64,000 nucleotides of DNA, taken from contig CM020619.1 in NCBI GenBank assembly GCA_009829735.1, forward strand, positions 22,717,554-22,781,553, read 5' to 3'. The notes beneath the pieces were generated by a model. It was not told the origin of the DNA. It was given only the letters and a program-made list of their open reading frames with translations, and made no database searches. The stretch is from Pyropia yezoensis (Eukaryota; Rhodophyta; Bangiophyceae; Bangiales; Bangiaceae). Shown one piece after another: positions 1 through 9,463 of this stretch (position 1 is its first letter; every line of letters begins with the position of its first letter). A program made the translations under genes and the position numbers.

Positions 1-344
1 CTAGCTACCCTCCCTCCGAGGTCCGATCACTCCACCCTGTTCGTGTCTGTCGCTGGTATTTGGACCTGAACAAGCCCATCCTGTTGCGCCCGTCGCATGC
101 TTTAAAGCAGCACGGGGACTTCACTCCCACTGCAGGTTCACAGAACCCAGCAGTGTCAGATCCGCCGCACCTCCTCCTCCCGACCCCGGTGCCACCCTTG
201 ACCCCCTCGCACTCTCTCACTCCCCTCTCGCCTCTCGCGCAGGCACTCTAACAAAAAACCCTCCAAGCAAAGCAAACAGCCGGATTCCCCCCCCCGCTCC
301 GTACTTCCACCCAGCCAGCATTGGTACCACCGCCACATCTCGTG
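1..344. other. no gene seen (3' flank of hAT transposase)
   Basis: This stretch lies 3' of the minus-strand hAT transposase and is C-rich. No coding pattern, RNA gene or clear terminal inverted repeat was found. The far end of the hAT element should lie here or beyond the window edge, but the CAAGTGTA repeats seen on the other side of the gene are absent. Confidence 0.5.
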
Positions 345-2279
345 CTAGTCATCTACAGCGCCAGTCCCGTCTTCATCGTCCGAGCTGGACGAATCATTGT
401 CTGCGACACTCAGCCGCTGACGGTCACAGGGCATGTCGGCGCGCAGCTTGTCGGCTGCCGCGTGCGTGAGCTTGGGCGTCAATCCCAGAGGTGTAGGAAG
501 AAGATGAACATTGTCCTTGATGAGGCAGTGCATCTCGAGGTGGCGCGCCAACATTGACGATCGATCCTTCCGCATGATGTTGGCCGCCATAGAGAAGTCA
601 CGCTCCGACGCCGCCGACGTCGCAACCGCACCAAGTACAGAGCACGCCACGAGGTGAAGGCTGGGGAAGCGTGCCTTGTTCTCCTTCCAGAACGCCAGTG
701 GGGTCGTCGCCTTGCTGGCCGCTACCAGCTTGAGACACTCTTCCACGTCTGCCTTGGCCATCGCTGCCCGGCCGCTGCAGGCTGGCACCTCCGCGTCCAT
801 GGTGTCCTCGTCGGTGAACACCGGCAACGATGTCCACGCCGCGTGAGCAGTTCCTTGCCGGGGAGAACCGGTCGCTGCTGCCGCCGTAGGTGACGACGGC
901 GCTGGCTCCATCAGGCGGTCACAGGTGTCCCGCAAAGCTGTCACAGCCTTGTCATACGCACTAGGCGCTTCAAGCATCCGAGCCACCGCCTTGAAAAGCT
1001 TCGCGCCGCCCGGGGTGACCAGCGTGCTCATCAGCACGGACGGCGACTCGAGAAGGTTGCTCCTCGTGGCCGACATCTCAGTCGTTGGCAGGTCGTCCTG
1101 GTGCGTAGAGGCGCTTCCTCCCCCAAGCGCGTACACCGCGGAGTTGTGCAAGGAATGTGACATGCATGGTAGCCACGGTACAGGAGGGCGTCGCATCGCC
1201 TTCCGCACGTTTGCTCCAGAGTCCGTTGTCGTGGACGCCAGGTCGGTCACCTCCAAGCCGAAGTAAAGCAGGCGGTTGGTGAACCACCGCATGATGACAT
1301 CATTCGTGTGCTTCCCGACAAACAGGCCAATGCCCAGGCGCAGCACGACCATGGTCGTCGTCTTGGGGTCAACATATCGGACGACCACGGACCCAAACGA
1401 ATTCTGGGAGTGTTGCTCGGTCCACAGGTCCGTGACAGCATGGGCAAACGGGAGGCCGCAGTACTGCATCTTCACGTCGGCAATGCTGCCCCTGACGGCT
1501 GACAAGGTGCAATCATAGAGCTCCAACAGGTGATGCAGAATCGTGTTGGGGGCAGGCGTGGTATACTTGGTCAAGGCAGCAAGGAACGACGAAAAATGAG
1601 GGTCCTGTGTCAGAATGTACGGTGAGTTAGACATGACCAGCATGAGCACGAAGCGCAGATTGTGACCGCGCACGACCGGGACACAAAAGCGGGTGATAGT
1701 TCCGTCAACAACGCGCTTCGTGCGATTTCCACCAGTCGGATTACGGCAGACATGCAGAGCTGCACGGGCATGCAACAGCTGCCCCAGATGTGAACCCGCT
1801 CCGTTAACAGTGTTCTCAAAGTGCTTCACCGCGTTGCCAATGTTCCCTTCAGCCATATAGAGCACCTTGACGGTTCCCAACGCGAGACACACACGGCACA
1901 AAGCCACGAGGTCACCGTTGGCCTTGTCCTGTCGGCTGTAGATCTCAAAGAAAGGCCAGCAGACAGAGCGAACTTTTCGGGCGAGGCTGTCGCGGGCCAT
2001 CCAAGCGTATTTCACTCCGCTTCGCTCCACATTGTCAGGCCGGTTCTTTCCCTCGGCATCCTGCGAAGCAGTAGCAAGAATGTCATCCACAGTGTTATTG
2101 TCCGCTGTCGGCGCGGGACGCTTCCCCGGACGACGGGAGGACCCGGGAGCAGCGTCCGTAACCGGGGTGGCGCTCTCCTGACTGACGAGCACAGATTCAG
2201 CGCTGTCACCTGGGGTCGGAGCACGACCAGCTTCGGATGGCGCAGCCGAGGAAGGCGTCATAGGACCGCTGGTAGTCAT
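345..2279 (-). CDS. hAT-superfamily transposase, probably internally deleted
   Basis: An open frame of about 644 codons runs from the ATG at 2279 to TAG at 345. The frame is also open upstream, but without an earlier ATG. A BED-like zinc finger lies near 1.77-1.97 kb (W-P-F-F, then C-R-V-C and a later H). An RNase H-like core follows, with D in V-T-D-L-W-T and D in T-T-D-S-G-A-N-V, and then a C-M-S-H-S-L-H-N block. The C-terminus (0.53-0.74 kb) is a typical hAT dimerisation domain: P-L-A-F-W-K, then T-S-A-A-S-E-R-D-F-S, then L-E-M-H-C-L-I-K. The family's R-W-(N/S)-S-T-Y block and third acidic residue, normally between the CxxH block and the dimerisation domain, are missing and replaced by low-complexity sequence. 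The enzyme is therefore probably inactive although the frame is open. The tail is Ser/Asp-rich. Identity is firm; activity is inferred to be lost. Confidence 0.85.
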   Translation of the reverse strand: MTTSGPMTPSSAAPSEAGRAPTPGDSAESVLVSQESATPVTDAAPGSSRRPGKRPAPTADNNTVDDILATASQDAEGKNRPDNVERSGVKYAWMARDSLARKVRSVCWPFFEIYSRQDKANGDLVALCRVCLALGTVKVLYMAEGNIGNAVKHFENTVNGAGSHLGQLLHARAALHVCRNPTGGNRTKRVVDGTITRFCVPVVRGHNLRFVLMLVMSNSPYILTQDPHFSSFLAALTKYTTPAPNTILHHLLELYDCTLSAVRGSIADVKMQYCGLPFAHAVTDLWTEQHSQNSFGSVVVRYVDPKTTTMVVLRLGIGLFVGKHTNDVIMRWFTNRLLYFGLEVTDLASTTTDSGANVRKAMRRPPVPWLPCMSHSLHNSAVYALGGGSASTHQDDLPTTEMSATRSNLLESPSVLMSTLVTPGGAKLFKAVARMLEAPSAYDKAVTALRDTCDRLMEPAPSSPTAAAATGSPRQGTAHAAWTSLPVFTDEDTMDAEVPACSGRAAMAKADVEECLKLVAASKATTPLAFWKENKARFPSLHLVACSVLGAVATSAASERDFSMAANIMRKDRSSMLARHLEMHCLIKDNVHLLPTPLGLTPKLTHAAADKLRADMPCDRQRLSVADNDSSSSDDEDGTGAVDD

Positions 2280-2784
2280 CGCTGGCAGCAAGCGGTTGAG
2301 CGTTGAGGCGTAGTGAGCACCACAGCGTGCGGCAGGAGGGCGGTGGGTGTGGGCCTTCGGGCCTTCGGGGTAAGGCAAAACCCAGCACCACCCCCGCCCC
2401 GTGCGTGTCTGGCCGTTTTGTGCAGCGCTGGCCAAGCGGAGATGAGCTGGGGGACTTGAACCTGCGCCAGATGCAGCGCCCTTTCCAGGTTCGAAATTTG
2501 AACACGGCTGAGGCCTGGCACTCCCTGACAATGGTGCTGCCTGCCAGTCCGTTCATGCGTCATCGTGTCATTGCTGGGAGTGCCACCCCTGTGTGGTGGG
2601 CTCAGTGAATCATCGCAGCGAATGCAGACTGGGTCTGAAAGGATGGAAGCAGGTACAATACGTATCAGCAAGTCTGGGACATGCGCGAGGATACCTCGGA
2701 GAGTCGTCTGTGGTTGACAGGCGCACTGTGCACAGCACTTAGATGTTGTTGGGCCACTATCAAGCTCGCAAGTACGGGCCGTAC

Positions 2785-2946
2785 ACACTTGGCTATGCTT
2801 CAGGCAAGTGTACGAAGTGTATACAACGTAATACACTTAAAAATGGACGGCAAGTGTATCACCCATACACTTGGGGCCCTCCTGGATCCGTCGAGTGTAT
2901 ATCGCTCGTTTTCGAAAATCGGCCAAGTGTAGGGCTGATACACTTG
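2785..2946. repeat. cluster of CAAGTGTA / TACACTTG motifs (likely hAT subterminal repeats)
   Basis: At least eight copies of the core AGTGTA(T) occur in both orientations within 162 bases. They lie at 2785-2791, 2805-2812, 2815-2823, 2831-2838, 2851-2859, 2865-2873, 2894-2901, 2924-2931 and 2938-2946; the first is a shorter match. The cluster lies about 500 bases 5' of the hAT transposase start. Arrays of short mixed-orientation motifs next to the ends are known hAT transposase-binding sites, so this is probably one subterminal region. No matching array was found at the other end. Confidence 0.6.
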
Positions 2947-2949
2947 CTT

Positions 2950-3771
2950 CCTACGCTAGTACTACCCTTCAGCCAACTACCCTTGACGAGGCCTGGGCGA
3001 AAGGCGGATCCAGAGGCGGCGCGGCCGCTCTTCGCTCCCGGGCGCGGCGTGTGCGCGTGTCGCCACGGGGATTGGTTATTGCCTGGTTTTCTGTTTCTAA
3101 AAGAACGCCGCGTGCCTGCGGCACCCACGGCCCAACACCAAGCACTACTGTAAGCAACACCGCTACGTACGGTACCTGCCGTGCAGCACGCGCGGACTGG
3201 CGAGCGGTCGCCGTCCCCAGCGTCTGCGCGGCGCCACCACCACTCCCCCACGCCGCCGCCCTCCCCACGCCGCACCCCCACCGCGCCCCGCTCCTGACCC
3301 ATCACGCGGCCGCAGCCATCCCCGCCTCCGCGGCCAACCCCATACCACCACCCTCCCGCGGATCCCTCGGCGCCGTCGTTGCCGCCGCCCCACCGCGGCG
3401 TGTTCACCCTCCCCCCCGCTGCCGACTTCGGCGCCTCCCCTGCCATCCCCGGCGCGTCCCACCGGCACGTCCCGCCCGCGCGAGCGGCCGCCGCGGTCGG
3501 GCCTTGCCGGCCAGGGCGCGCTCGCGGTGCCCCGCGAGTCGCCACCTCGCCACCCCTACCCTTTTCCCCCTCGGCGCTGCGGACTGAACGGGACGCCCGA
3601 GCCGGCGGTAGGCGGCGTCGGCTGCCACCACTGTTCCACACGCGCCTCCCCCCCCCCCCCCCCCCCCCCCTCCTCCCTCCTTCCCCTCCTCCCCTCCCCC
3701 TCTCGTCCCGCCACCACCGCCACCCCACGCCGCCTCCTCCGCGGCGGCGGCGGCGACGGCGCGACCCGACC
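2950..3771. other. GC-rich intergenic region upstream of the dynein intermediate chain gene
   Basis: This stretch holds no supported gene. It becomes steadily more C-rich and contains C runs near 3650-3670. It probably carries the promoter and 5' UTR of the downstream plus-strand gene. Open frames on both strands here are by-products of GC content near 80%. Confidence 0.4.
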
Positions 3772-4112
3772 ATGCCCCCCCCGCCCAGCAGTCCCCCCCC
3801 GCCCCCCACCGCGGGGGGCGGCGGCGGCGCCTCCCCCCCTCCACCCCCCACCCCCTACCGGCGGCACACGACGGCGCCGACGCCGGCGGCGGCGGCGGCG
3901 GCGCCTGCGGCACCGGCCCGCCGGGCGGGCCTCTTTGGCGGTGGCGCCCCGGCAGCGGCGGCGGGCGCCGCGGCGGCGGCGGCGCTGGCGGCGGCGGCGG
4001 CGGCGGGGGGGGGGGGGGGGGCGGGGGGGGCCCGCCGTCGGCGACGCGTCCGGCGGGGGCGTCGTCCCTTTTCCTCCCCGCCCGTCGGGGGACGCTCGGC
4101 GGGCCCGCGTCA

Positions 4113-4146
<34 letters not shown>

Positions 4147-6166
4147 GCCAGCGCGGGGAGGCGGGCGGCACGGGGGGGTTGGGCGGCGGCGGCGGTGCGG
4201 GCCGCCGCCGCCGCCGCCCGTCCATGGCCGCCACCGCCGCCCTCCGCGGCGGCCCCGCCGCGTCGGCGGCGGCAGCATCCGCGGCGGCGGCGGCGGCAGC
4301 GGCGGCGGCCCGGACACCATCCGCGCCGGGCAGCCGCCGGGCGTCCGCGTCGGGCCGCCGCGGGTCGGTCGCGGCGCTGTCGGCGGCGGCGCGGCGGGAC
4401 AGCCTGAGCTTGGCGGGGGTGGGGGGGGGGGTGGGCGCTGTGGGGGGGGCGGGGGGGGGGGACAGCCGCCGCTCCAGCGTCGCCCGCGGCCGGCCGGGGG
4501 GGGGGGGGGGCGGGGGGGGGGGCTGGCTACTATGGCTACTGGGTGCGGATGCCCATGGTCGCCATGGGCGTCGCCGTACCGCCGGCCGAGCCGCCCGCCG
4601 GCGGCGCCCGCGGCGTGGCGGGCGCGCCGCCGGGGGGGGGGGAGCCCGTCACCCCGACGCCCGCCGCCGCGGCTGCTGCGGCGGCTGCGGCGGCGGCGGC
4701 GGCTGCTGCTGCAGCCGCGGCGCCCCCACCATCGACGGTGACCACCCCGACGGCGGCGGCGGTGGCGGTGGCGCCGTCGTCGGTGGGGATGCTCGCCGAC
4801 GGGGGCAGCGACGGGGACAGCGACGGCGGTGGCGGCGGCGGCGGCGGGGCGGCGGGCTGGGGCGCCCGCGCGCCCGCGTTTGGCGCCGCCGTCACCCGCA
4901 CCGCCCGCAAGCGCCGCGCGCGGCGGGTAGCGGCGGTGGCAGCCCCGCCCGCGCCGCCGCCGCCCCCCGCGCACGCCGGCGGCGGCGGTGGGGGCACGTG
5001 TGCGTGTGGGCGGCCCTACCCCGCGGCGGCGGCGGTGGGGTCCCCCCCCCCGCACCCGGCGGGCACCCCCGGCGGGCGTGGCGGCTGGGCCGTTCTGGGC
5101 GGCCACACGCCCGGCAGCGGCGGCCGCCGCCGCCGCCGCGCCGCCGCCGCCGCCGCGGCGGCCGCCGCCGCAGTGGTGGATGGCGGCTGGGAGGGGGTTG
5201 TGGCGGACGCGGTGCCCATTGCCGGCGGGGTGTGGGCGCACTGGGGCGGCGGCGGGCCGGGCGGGCGGGATAGCGACGTGGACACGGACGACGATGGCGA
5301 CGGCAGCGATGCCGCGGGCGGCGGCGGCGGCGGCGGCGGCGACAGCAGTGACACAGACGGCAGCGGCGGCGGGGGGCTGCCCCCCGTGGGTGGGGGGGGG
5401 GGCCCGGCGCTCCGCCGGTCGGGCCGCCTGGCGGCGCCCGCCCGCTGGGCGGGCGGCGCCCGCGTGGCGGCCATGGCGTGGGGCGCCCCCGCCGAGGAGG
5501 ACGCTGCCGCGGTGCTGGCCGTGGCCTACGCGCCCGCCTGGGCCGCGGCGCCCCCGCCACTGGCGGCAGGGGGGCCGCCGCCGCCGCCGGCGGGCGCGCC
5601 CGCCTATGCCGCCGCGGCGGCGGCGGCCGCCGCGCCGTTGGCGACGGCGGGCACAGGGGGGGGGGGCACCCCGGCACGCCGCCCCGGCGGCGTTGGCGGC
5701 CGCGCGTCGACGCCCGGCCGGCGGGTCGGCCCGCGGCCGCCCCGCTTTGGCGGCACCCCCGCCAAGGGAGGCGGCGGCGGTGGTGGTGGCGGGCTTCACC
5801 CCCCCGCCCCCGGCAGCGCGGGGGGGGACGCGGCGGGCTTCTTCGTCGCCGCCCCCCCCGCGGCCCCCCCGCGGCCGCCGCCGCCGGTCGATGGGCTGCT
5901 CGCCCTCTACTCCCCCGCCGCGGCGGCCACCCCCGTGCGCGTGCTGCTGCCGTCGGCCCCCCCGACGGTGGTGGTGCCCGCCTCCGCCGGCGGGGCGGTG
6001 CTGCTCGTCGGCACCGCCGCGGGGTCGCTCCTCGTCTTTGACCGCCGCGCGCCGGGCGCGGGGCCCGTCGACCGGGCACCCGTGCGGCCGGGCACGGGCG
6101 GCCACGCGGGCTCCCCGGTGGTGGGGCTGGCCGTCCTGGGCGCCACTGCCGGTGGTGGCGGCGGTG

Positions 6167-6198
<32 letters not shown>

Positions 6199-6661
6199 GG
6201 TGGCTGTGGCGCCGCCGGCCACGCGTTTGTGACGGCCAGCCGGTCTGGGGCGGTGGCGGTGTGGGACGGCCGCTCCCTCAGCCGCGCCCTCTCGTGCGGG
6301 CGCCTGCGGTCGGGCGGGGGCCCGGCGGGCGGGGAGGACGTGGCGGTGTCGACGCTGGGGGTGGCGTCGGCGGCGGCCGCCGGCCAGCCCGCGGGGGGGG
6401 GCGTCTGGGTGGGCACCGACGGCGGCGCCGTCGGGCGGCTGCCGCTGACCGCCGACGGGGGGCTGGCCGTTGCCCCCGGCGGGGGGCTCTACCTGGCGCC
6501 CGCCCGCCCGCCGTCCCCGCACGCCGCCCCCGTCACGCGGCTGGCGTTTGCGCCGGGCCGGGCGGGCCGCTCGCTGGCCGTCACGTCCAGCTACGACTGG
6601 ACCGCTGCGGTGTCGCTGCTGGGGGTGGGTGGGGGGGGTGGTGGTGGCGCCGCTGCCGGCC

Positions 6662-6712
<51 letters not shown>

Positions 6713-6938
6713 GTGCCAGTGGCGGCGGCGGCGGCGGCGGGTCGCTGCTGAGCGTCACCGCCATCTCGGCCGAGGCGGTCGCCGACGTGGCGTGGGCGCC
6801 CGCCCTGGGCGGCGTCTACGCCGCCGCCGCGGGCGCCGCGGGCATTGCGCTCGTCGACGCCACGCCCCGGCGGGGGGGGGCGCCCGGCGGGGGCGGCGGC
6901 GTTAAGGGGGAGGCCGCCCCGCTGTGGCGGCCCGACGA

Positions 6939-6969
<31 letters not shown>

Positions 6970-7230
6970 TGGGGCGCCCCCCCGCCGGCGGCGCGGCCCG
7001 TGTGGCGTGGCGGTGGCGGCGGCAGCCGCGGCGGCGGCAGCGGCGTGCGGCGGCTGGCGTGGAGCCCCGACGGGCTGACGCTGGCGGCGGGGGGGAGCGG
7101 CGGCGGCGGCGGGGGGGCGGCGGTGGCGCTGTGGTCGCTGGGGGGGGGCGGGGAGGGGTGGGGGGGGGGGGGATGGGAGGACTGGGTGGGCGCCGCTACC
7201 AGGGGGGGGGGGGCATTTGCGGGCGGATGA
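3772..7230 (+). CDS. cytoplasmic dynein intermediate chain-like WD40 protein
   Basis: This is a candidate cargo-binding subunit of cytoplasmic dynein. The diagnostic part is the C-terminal WD40 propeller, one open frame from 4543 to the TGA at 7230. The first blade is near 5.44-5.53 kb (R-V-A-A-M-A-W) and continues at V-D-G-L-L-A-L-Y (5.89 kb). Next come G-T-A-A-G-S-L-L-V-F-D-R-R (6.0 kb) and a blade ending V-A-V-W-D (6.26 kb). V-W-V-G-T-D-G-G-A-V follows (6.4 kb), then T-S-S-Y-D-W-T (6.58-6.60 kb), V-A-D-V-A-W-A-P (6.78 kb) and V-R-R-L-A-W-S-P-D-G (7.04 kb). The order and the S-S-(Y/F)-D-W-T signature match dynein intermediate chains. Long Gly runs are inserted in loops. The N-terminal half is low complexity with an acidic D-S-D-V-D-T-D-D-D-G-D segment. 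The start at 3772 is a guess: the frame changes within G/GGC runs (about 4.0-4.5 kb), so an intron or indels are needed. No N-terminal p150-binding coiled coil was recognised. Confidence 0.72.
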
Positions 7231-7747
7231 CGAGCGGGATGGAGGGGGTGGGGGGTGGGGGGGGGGTGGGTGGGGTGGGGGGCGGCCGCCGGCTGGGCCG
7301 CCGTCCTCCCCCCCCCCCCCGCCTCCACGCGGCCCTCACCCGTGGGACTTGTTTTTGTCTTTTTGGACCGCCTGCGCTAGGTACGGCCGACATCCGGGGC
7401 GGGCCGCCGCTTGGACCTGCCGGCGGGGTGGGGCCGTCCCGTCGGCGGCGGCGGGTCGCCGCCGTGGGGGGCGGGGCGGGGCATGCGCCGGGCGGGGCTG
7501 CCGCTCCTGACGCTCGACCGGCCCGCGCTCCCCCCGCGCGGTGGGGCCGACGCACCCCCTCCCCCTCCCCCCTCCTTTGACTCCTCGGGCCCCTGCCCCT
7601 CCGCCCGGCGCCCGTCCGCCCGCCCACCCGCTCGAGCCAAGAAACGCGCGGCGGCCGCCGGCGTCTGCCGCCGGCACCCACCCCCGCCGCCGCGCGTGAT
7701 ACTGCCGAGCAAGAGCAATCGACCCGCCGCCCACCCCCCTCACGGTC

Positions 7748-7845
7748 CTAGACGCCTGCCCGCCTGCCCGCCCGCCCGCCTGCCCGCCCGCCCAGCAGGG
7801 GGGGCAGGAGGGCAGGCGGGTGGGCAAGCGGGCGGGTGGGCGGCC
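7748..7845. repeat. imperfect inverted repeat of CCCGCC-type and GGCGGG-type units
   Basis: A run of CCYGCCCG-like units (about 7752-7793) is followed after a short spacer by the complementary run of GGCAGG/GGCGGG units (about 7800-7843). The two arms can form a long imperfect hairpin, and each strand alone could form quadruplex or i-motif structures. It lies between the 3' ends of the convergent dynein and membrane-protein genes. Confidence 0.5.
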
Positions 7846-8218
7846 GCAACGGCGGTGACTCCTGTGGCGTGGGAGGGGGGGGGCGGGGGCACACACCCGC
7901 GGCCTGTGGCCACCAGACGCGGAGCGGTAGGCCGCCCGCGACGGGCGTGCGCGTGCCGTGCGGGGAGGAGGAAAAAGGGCGGTGAAGGTGGGACACGCTG
8001 CCAGGGAGCTCCCTCCGGAGGCTCCCTGCTGTGCGCCCATCCCTGGCGCAGCTGCCTGTGGCCACACCCGTCGCACACCTGGCTGCGGGCCACCCCACTC
8101 CACTCCCCAGCCTGGCTCGGCACCCCCTCCGCCCCGTCCGACTGCCCCGCGTCCCACCCAGCGTGCACCCTGTCCAATGCCGTTTGCGTCTACCCTGTCT
8201 GCAGCCGTTTGCGCCTCC

Positions 8219-8219
<1 letters not shown>

Positions 8220-8256
<37 letters not shown>
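8220..8256. repeat. 37-base poly-C tract
   Basis: An uninterrupted run of 37 C residues lies just beyond the 3' end of the minus-strand membrane-protein gene. The true length is uncertain because homopolymers of this size are poorly read. Confidence 0.8.
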
Positions 8257-8257
<1 letters not shown>

Positions 8258-8320
8258 CCAGCGCCCTTTGCTATTCCCGCCCCCGTCCCCCGCTCCCGCC
8301 TTCCACCCCACTTTCGTACC

Positions 8321-9463
8321 CTACGCCAGCGGCGCCCCCTGCTTGCCGCGCGCCTTGGCGGCGTTCAACTCCAAGCGGCGGCGAAAGGCAAACTTGGTCG
8401 TGTCCACCCCAAAGCCCCACCCCCACCCCAGCACCTGCGTCTGCACCCAGTGGGCGCCCACCCCGACCAGCGTGTACCCGTGGGCGCCCACAACGAGCGC
8501 TACCCCCGCCGCCGCGGCGGCCACCCCCAGCACCGGCGCCACCCGCTCCACCGCCACGTCCGATGCGGTCGCGAGCGCCTCCCGCTGCTCGTCGCTCCGG
8601 TCGGCCGACTGGGCCGTCGCGCAGGCGCCCACCTTGTCCAGGCCGTAGTGGGTGAGGTTCAGCACCAGCGGCGCGACGAGCCACGAGTAGGCCAGCTTGG
8701 CCAGGCCGCCCAAGTAGAGGGAGATGGAGGTCATGAGGAGGGCAAGTGCCGCCGCCACGGCGAGGACCACCAGACGCTGGTGACGGGTATAGGGGTGGTC
8801 TGGGTGGGCGTAAAAGACGCCCAGCAGGGTATGCTGACAAGCGAGGAGGGCGCAAGGTCAGGATGGGGGGAAGGGAGCAGCGTCAAGGTGCGACCGTGGC
8901 GGCCATGGCCAACGACGGAGGGCGAACAGGGTAGCCGCGGGGACAAGCAGCACATCATGGTACACAACGCGCACAAGGGGGAGCATGTTTTCAGACGGCC
9001 ACCCACAACAAAAAACGCAGCTCGGCGCACGTCCCAGAGTTGGATTTGACTGCAAAGCGGGCGCGTGGGCTGGTCCGCCACGCCGCGGCAGGCGACCAGC
9101 TCATGGGCGTGGGCGGCAGCCCGCGTGGTCGACGCCAGCACCGCACCCGCCGACCTCGCCGCCCATCCAACAGCCAGGGTGGCACAGAAAGAGCGGTGGC
9201 CGGACGCGACACGGACACCCCCCACGTTGAGCGCCATCTCCATCCGCACCCTATCGAGAGCCCGCGACAACCCCCCTGACGCCTCCCCCCAGCAGACATA
9301 CCTCATTGCACCAGTAGAACCACAGGTCCCGCCCCCATCCACCCGGTCGAGTGTCGTAGAGGGCCCGGTGGCGGACGAGGTCCTCTGCGGTGGCCACCGC
9401 GACCGTATCGTCCACGTGGTGCATGGACGAAACGTCGATGAGGGGGGTCGTGTCATCGGGCAT
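8321..9463 (-). CDS. uncharacterised multi-pass membrane protein, spliced gene model
   Basis: Not assigned to a family. A likely first exon starts at the ATG at 9463 (M-P-D-D-T-T-P-L-I-D) and encodes a hydrophilic N-terminus. It ends in W-F-Y-W-C-N-E at 9302, where a GTATGT donor follows. A last exon from 8833, preceded by CTTGTCAG, to TAG at 8321 encodes H-T-L-L-G-V-F-Y-A-H-P and at least three hydrophobic stretches. These are around L-A-V-A-A-A-L-A-L-L, L-A-Y-S-W-L-V-A-P-L and L-G-V-A-A-A-A-A-G-V. The tail is basic. Middle exons are unclear: 8.86-9.28 kb holds plausible pieces (R-A-L-D-R-V-R-M and L-V-R-V-V-Y-H-D-V-L-L-V-P) in different frames. A Tim17/22/23-like fold was considered for the N-terminal part but is not supported well enough to name. 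The gene is convergent with the dynein gene. Confidence 0.45.

Noticed and set aside
3556..6522. A 988-codon minus-strand open frame
   Set aside because: It is the shadow of the dynein gene. Composition is almost only Arg, Pro, Ala and Gly, with no ordered segments, while the plus strand has a recognisable WD40 series.
9065..9463. Tim17/22/23-type translocase identity for the membrane protein
   Set aside because: Some spacing of Gly and small residues resembles the family, but the exons cannot be joined in one frame with confidence and the C-terminal part does not fit.
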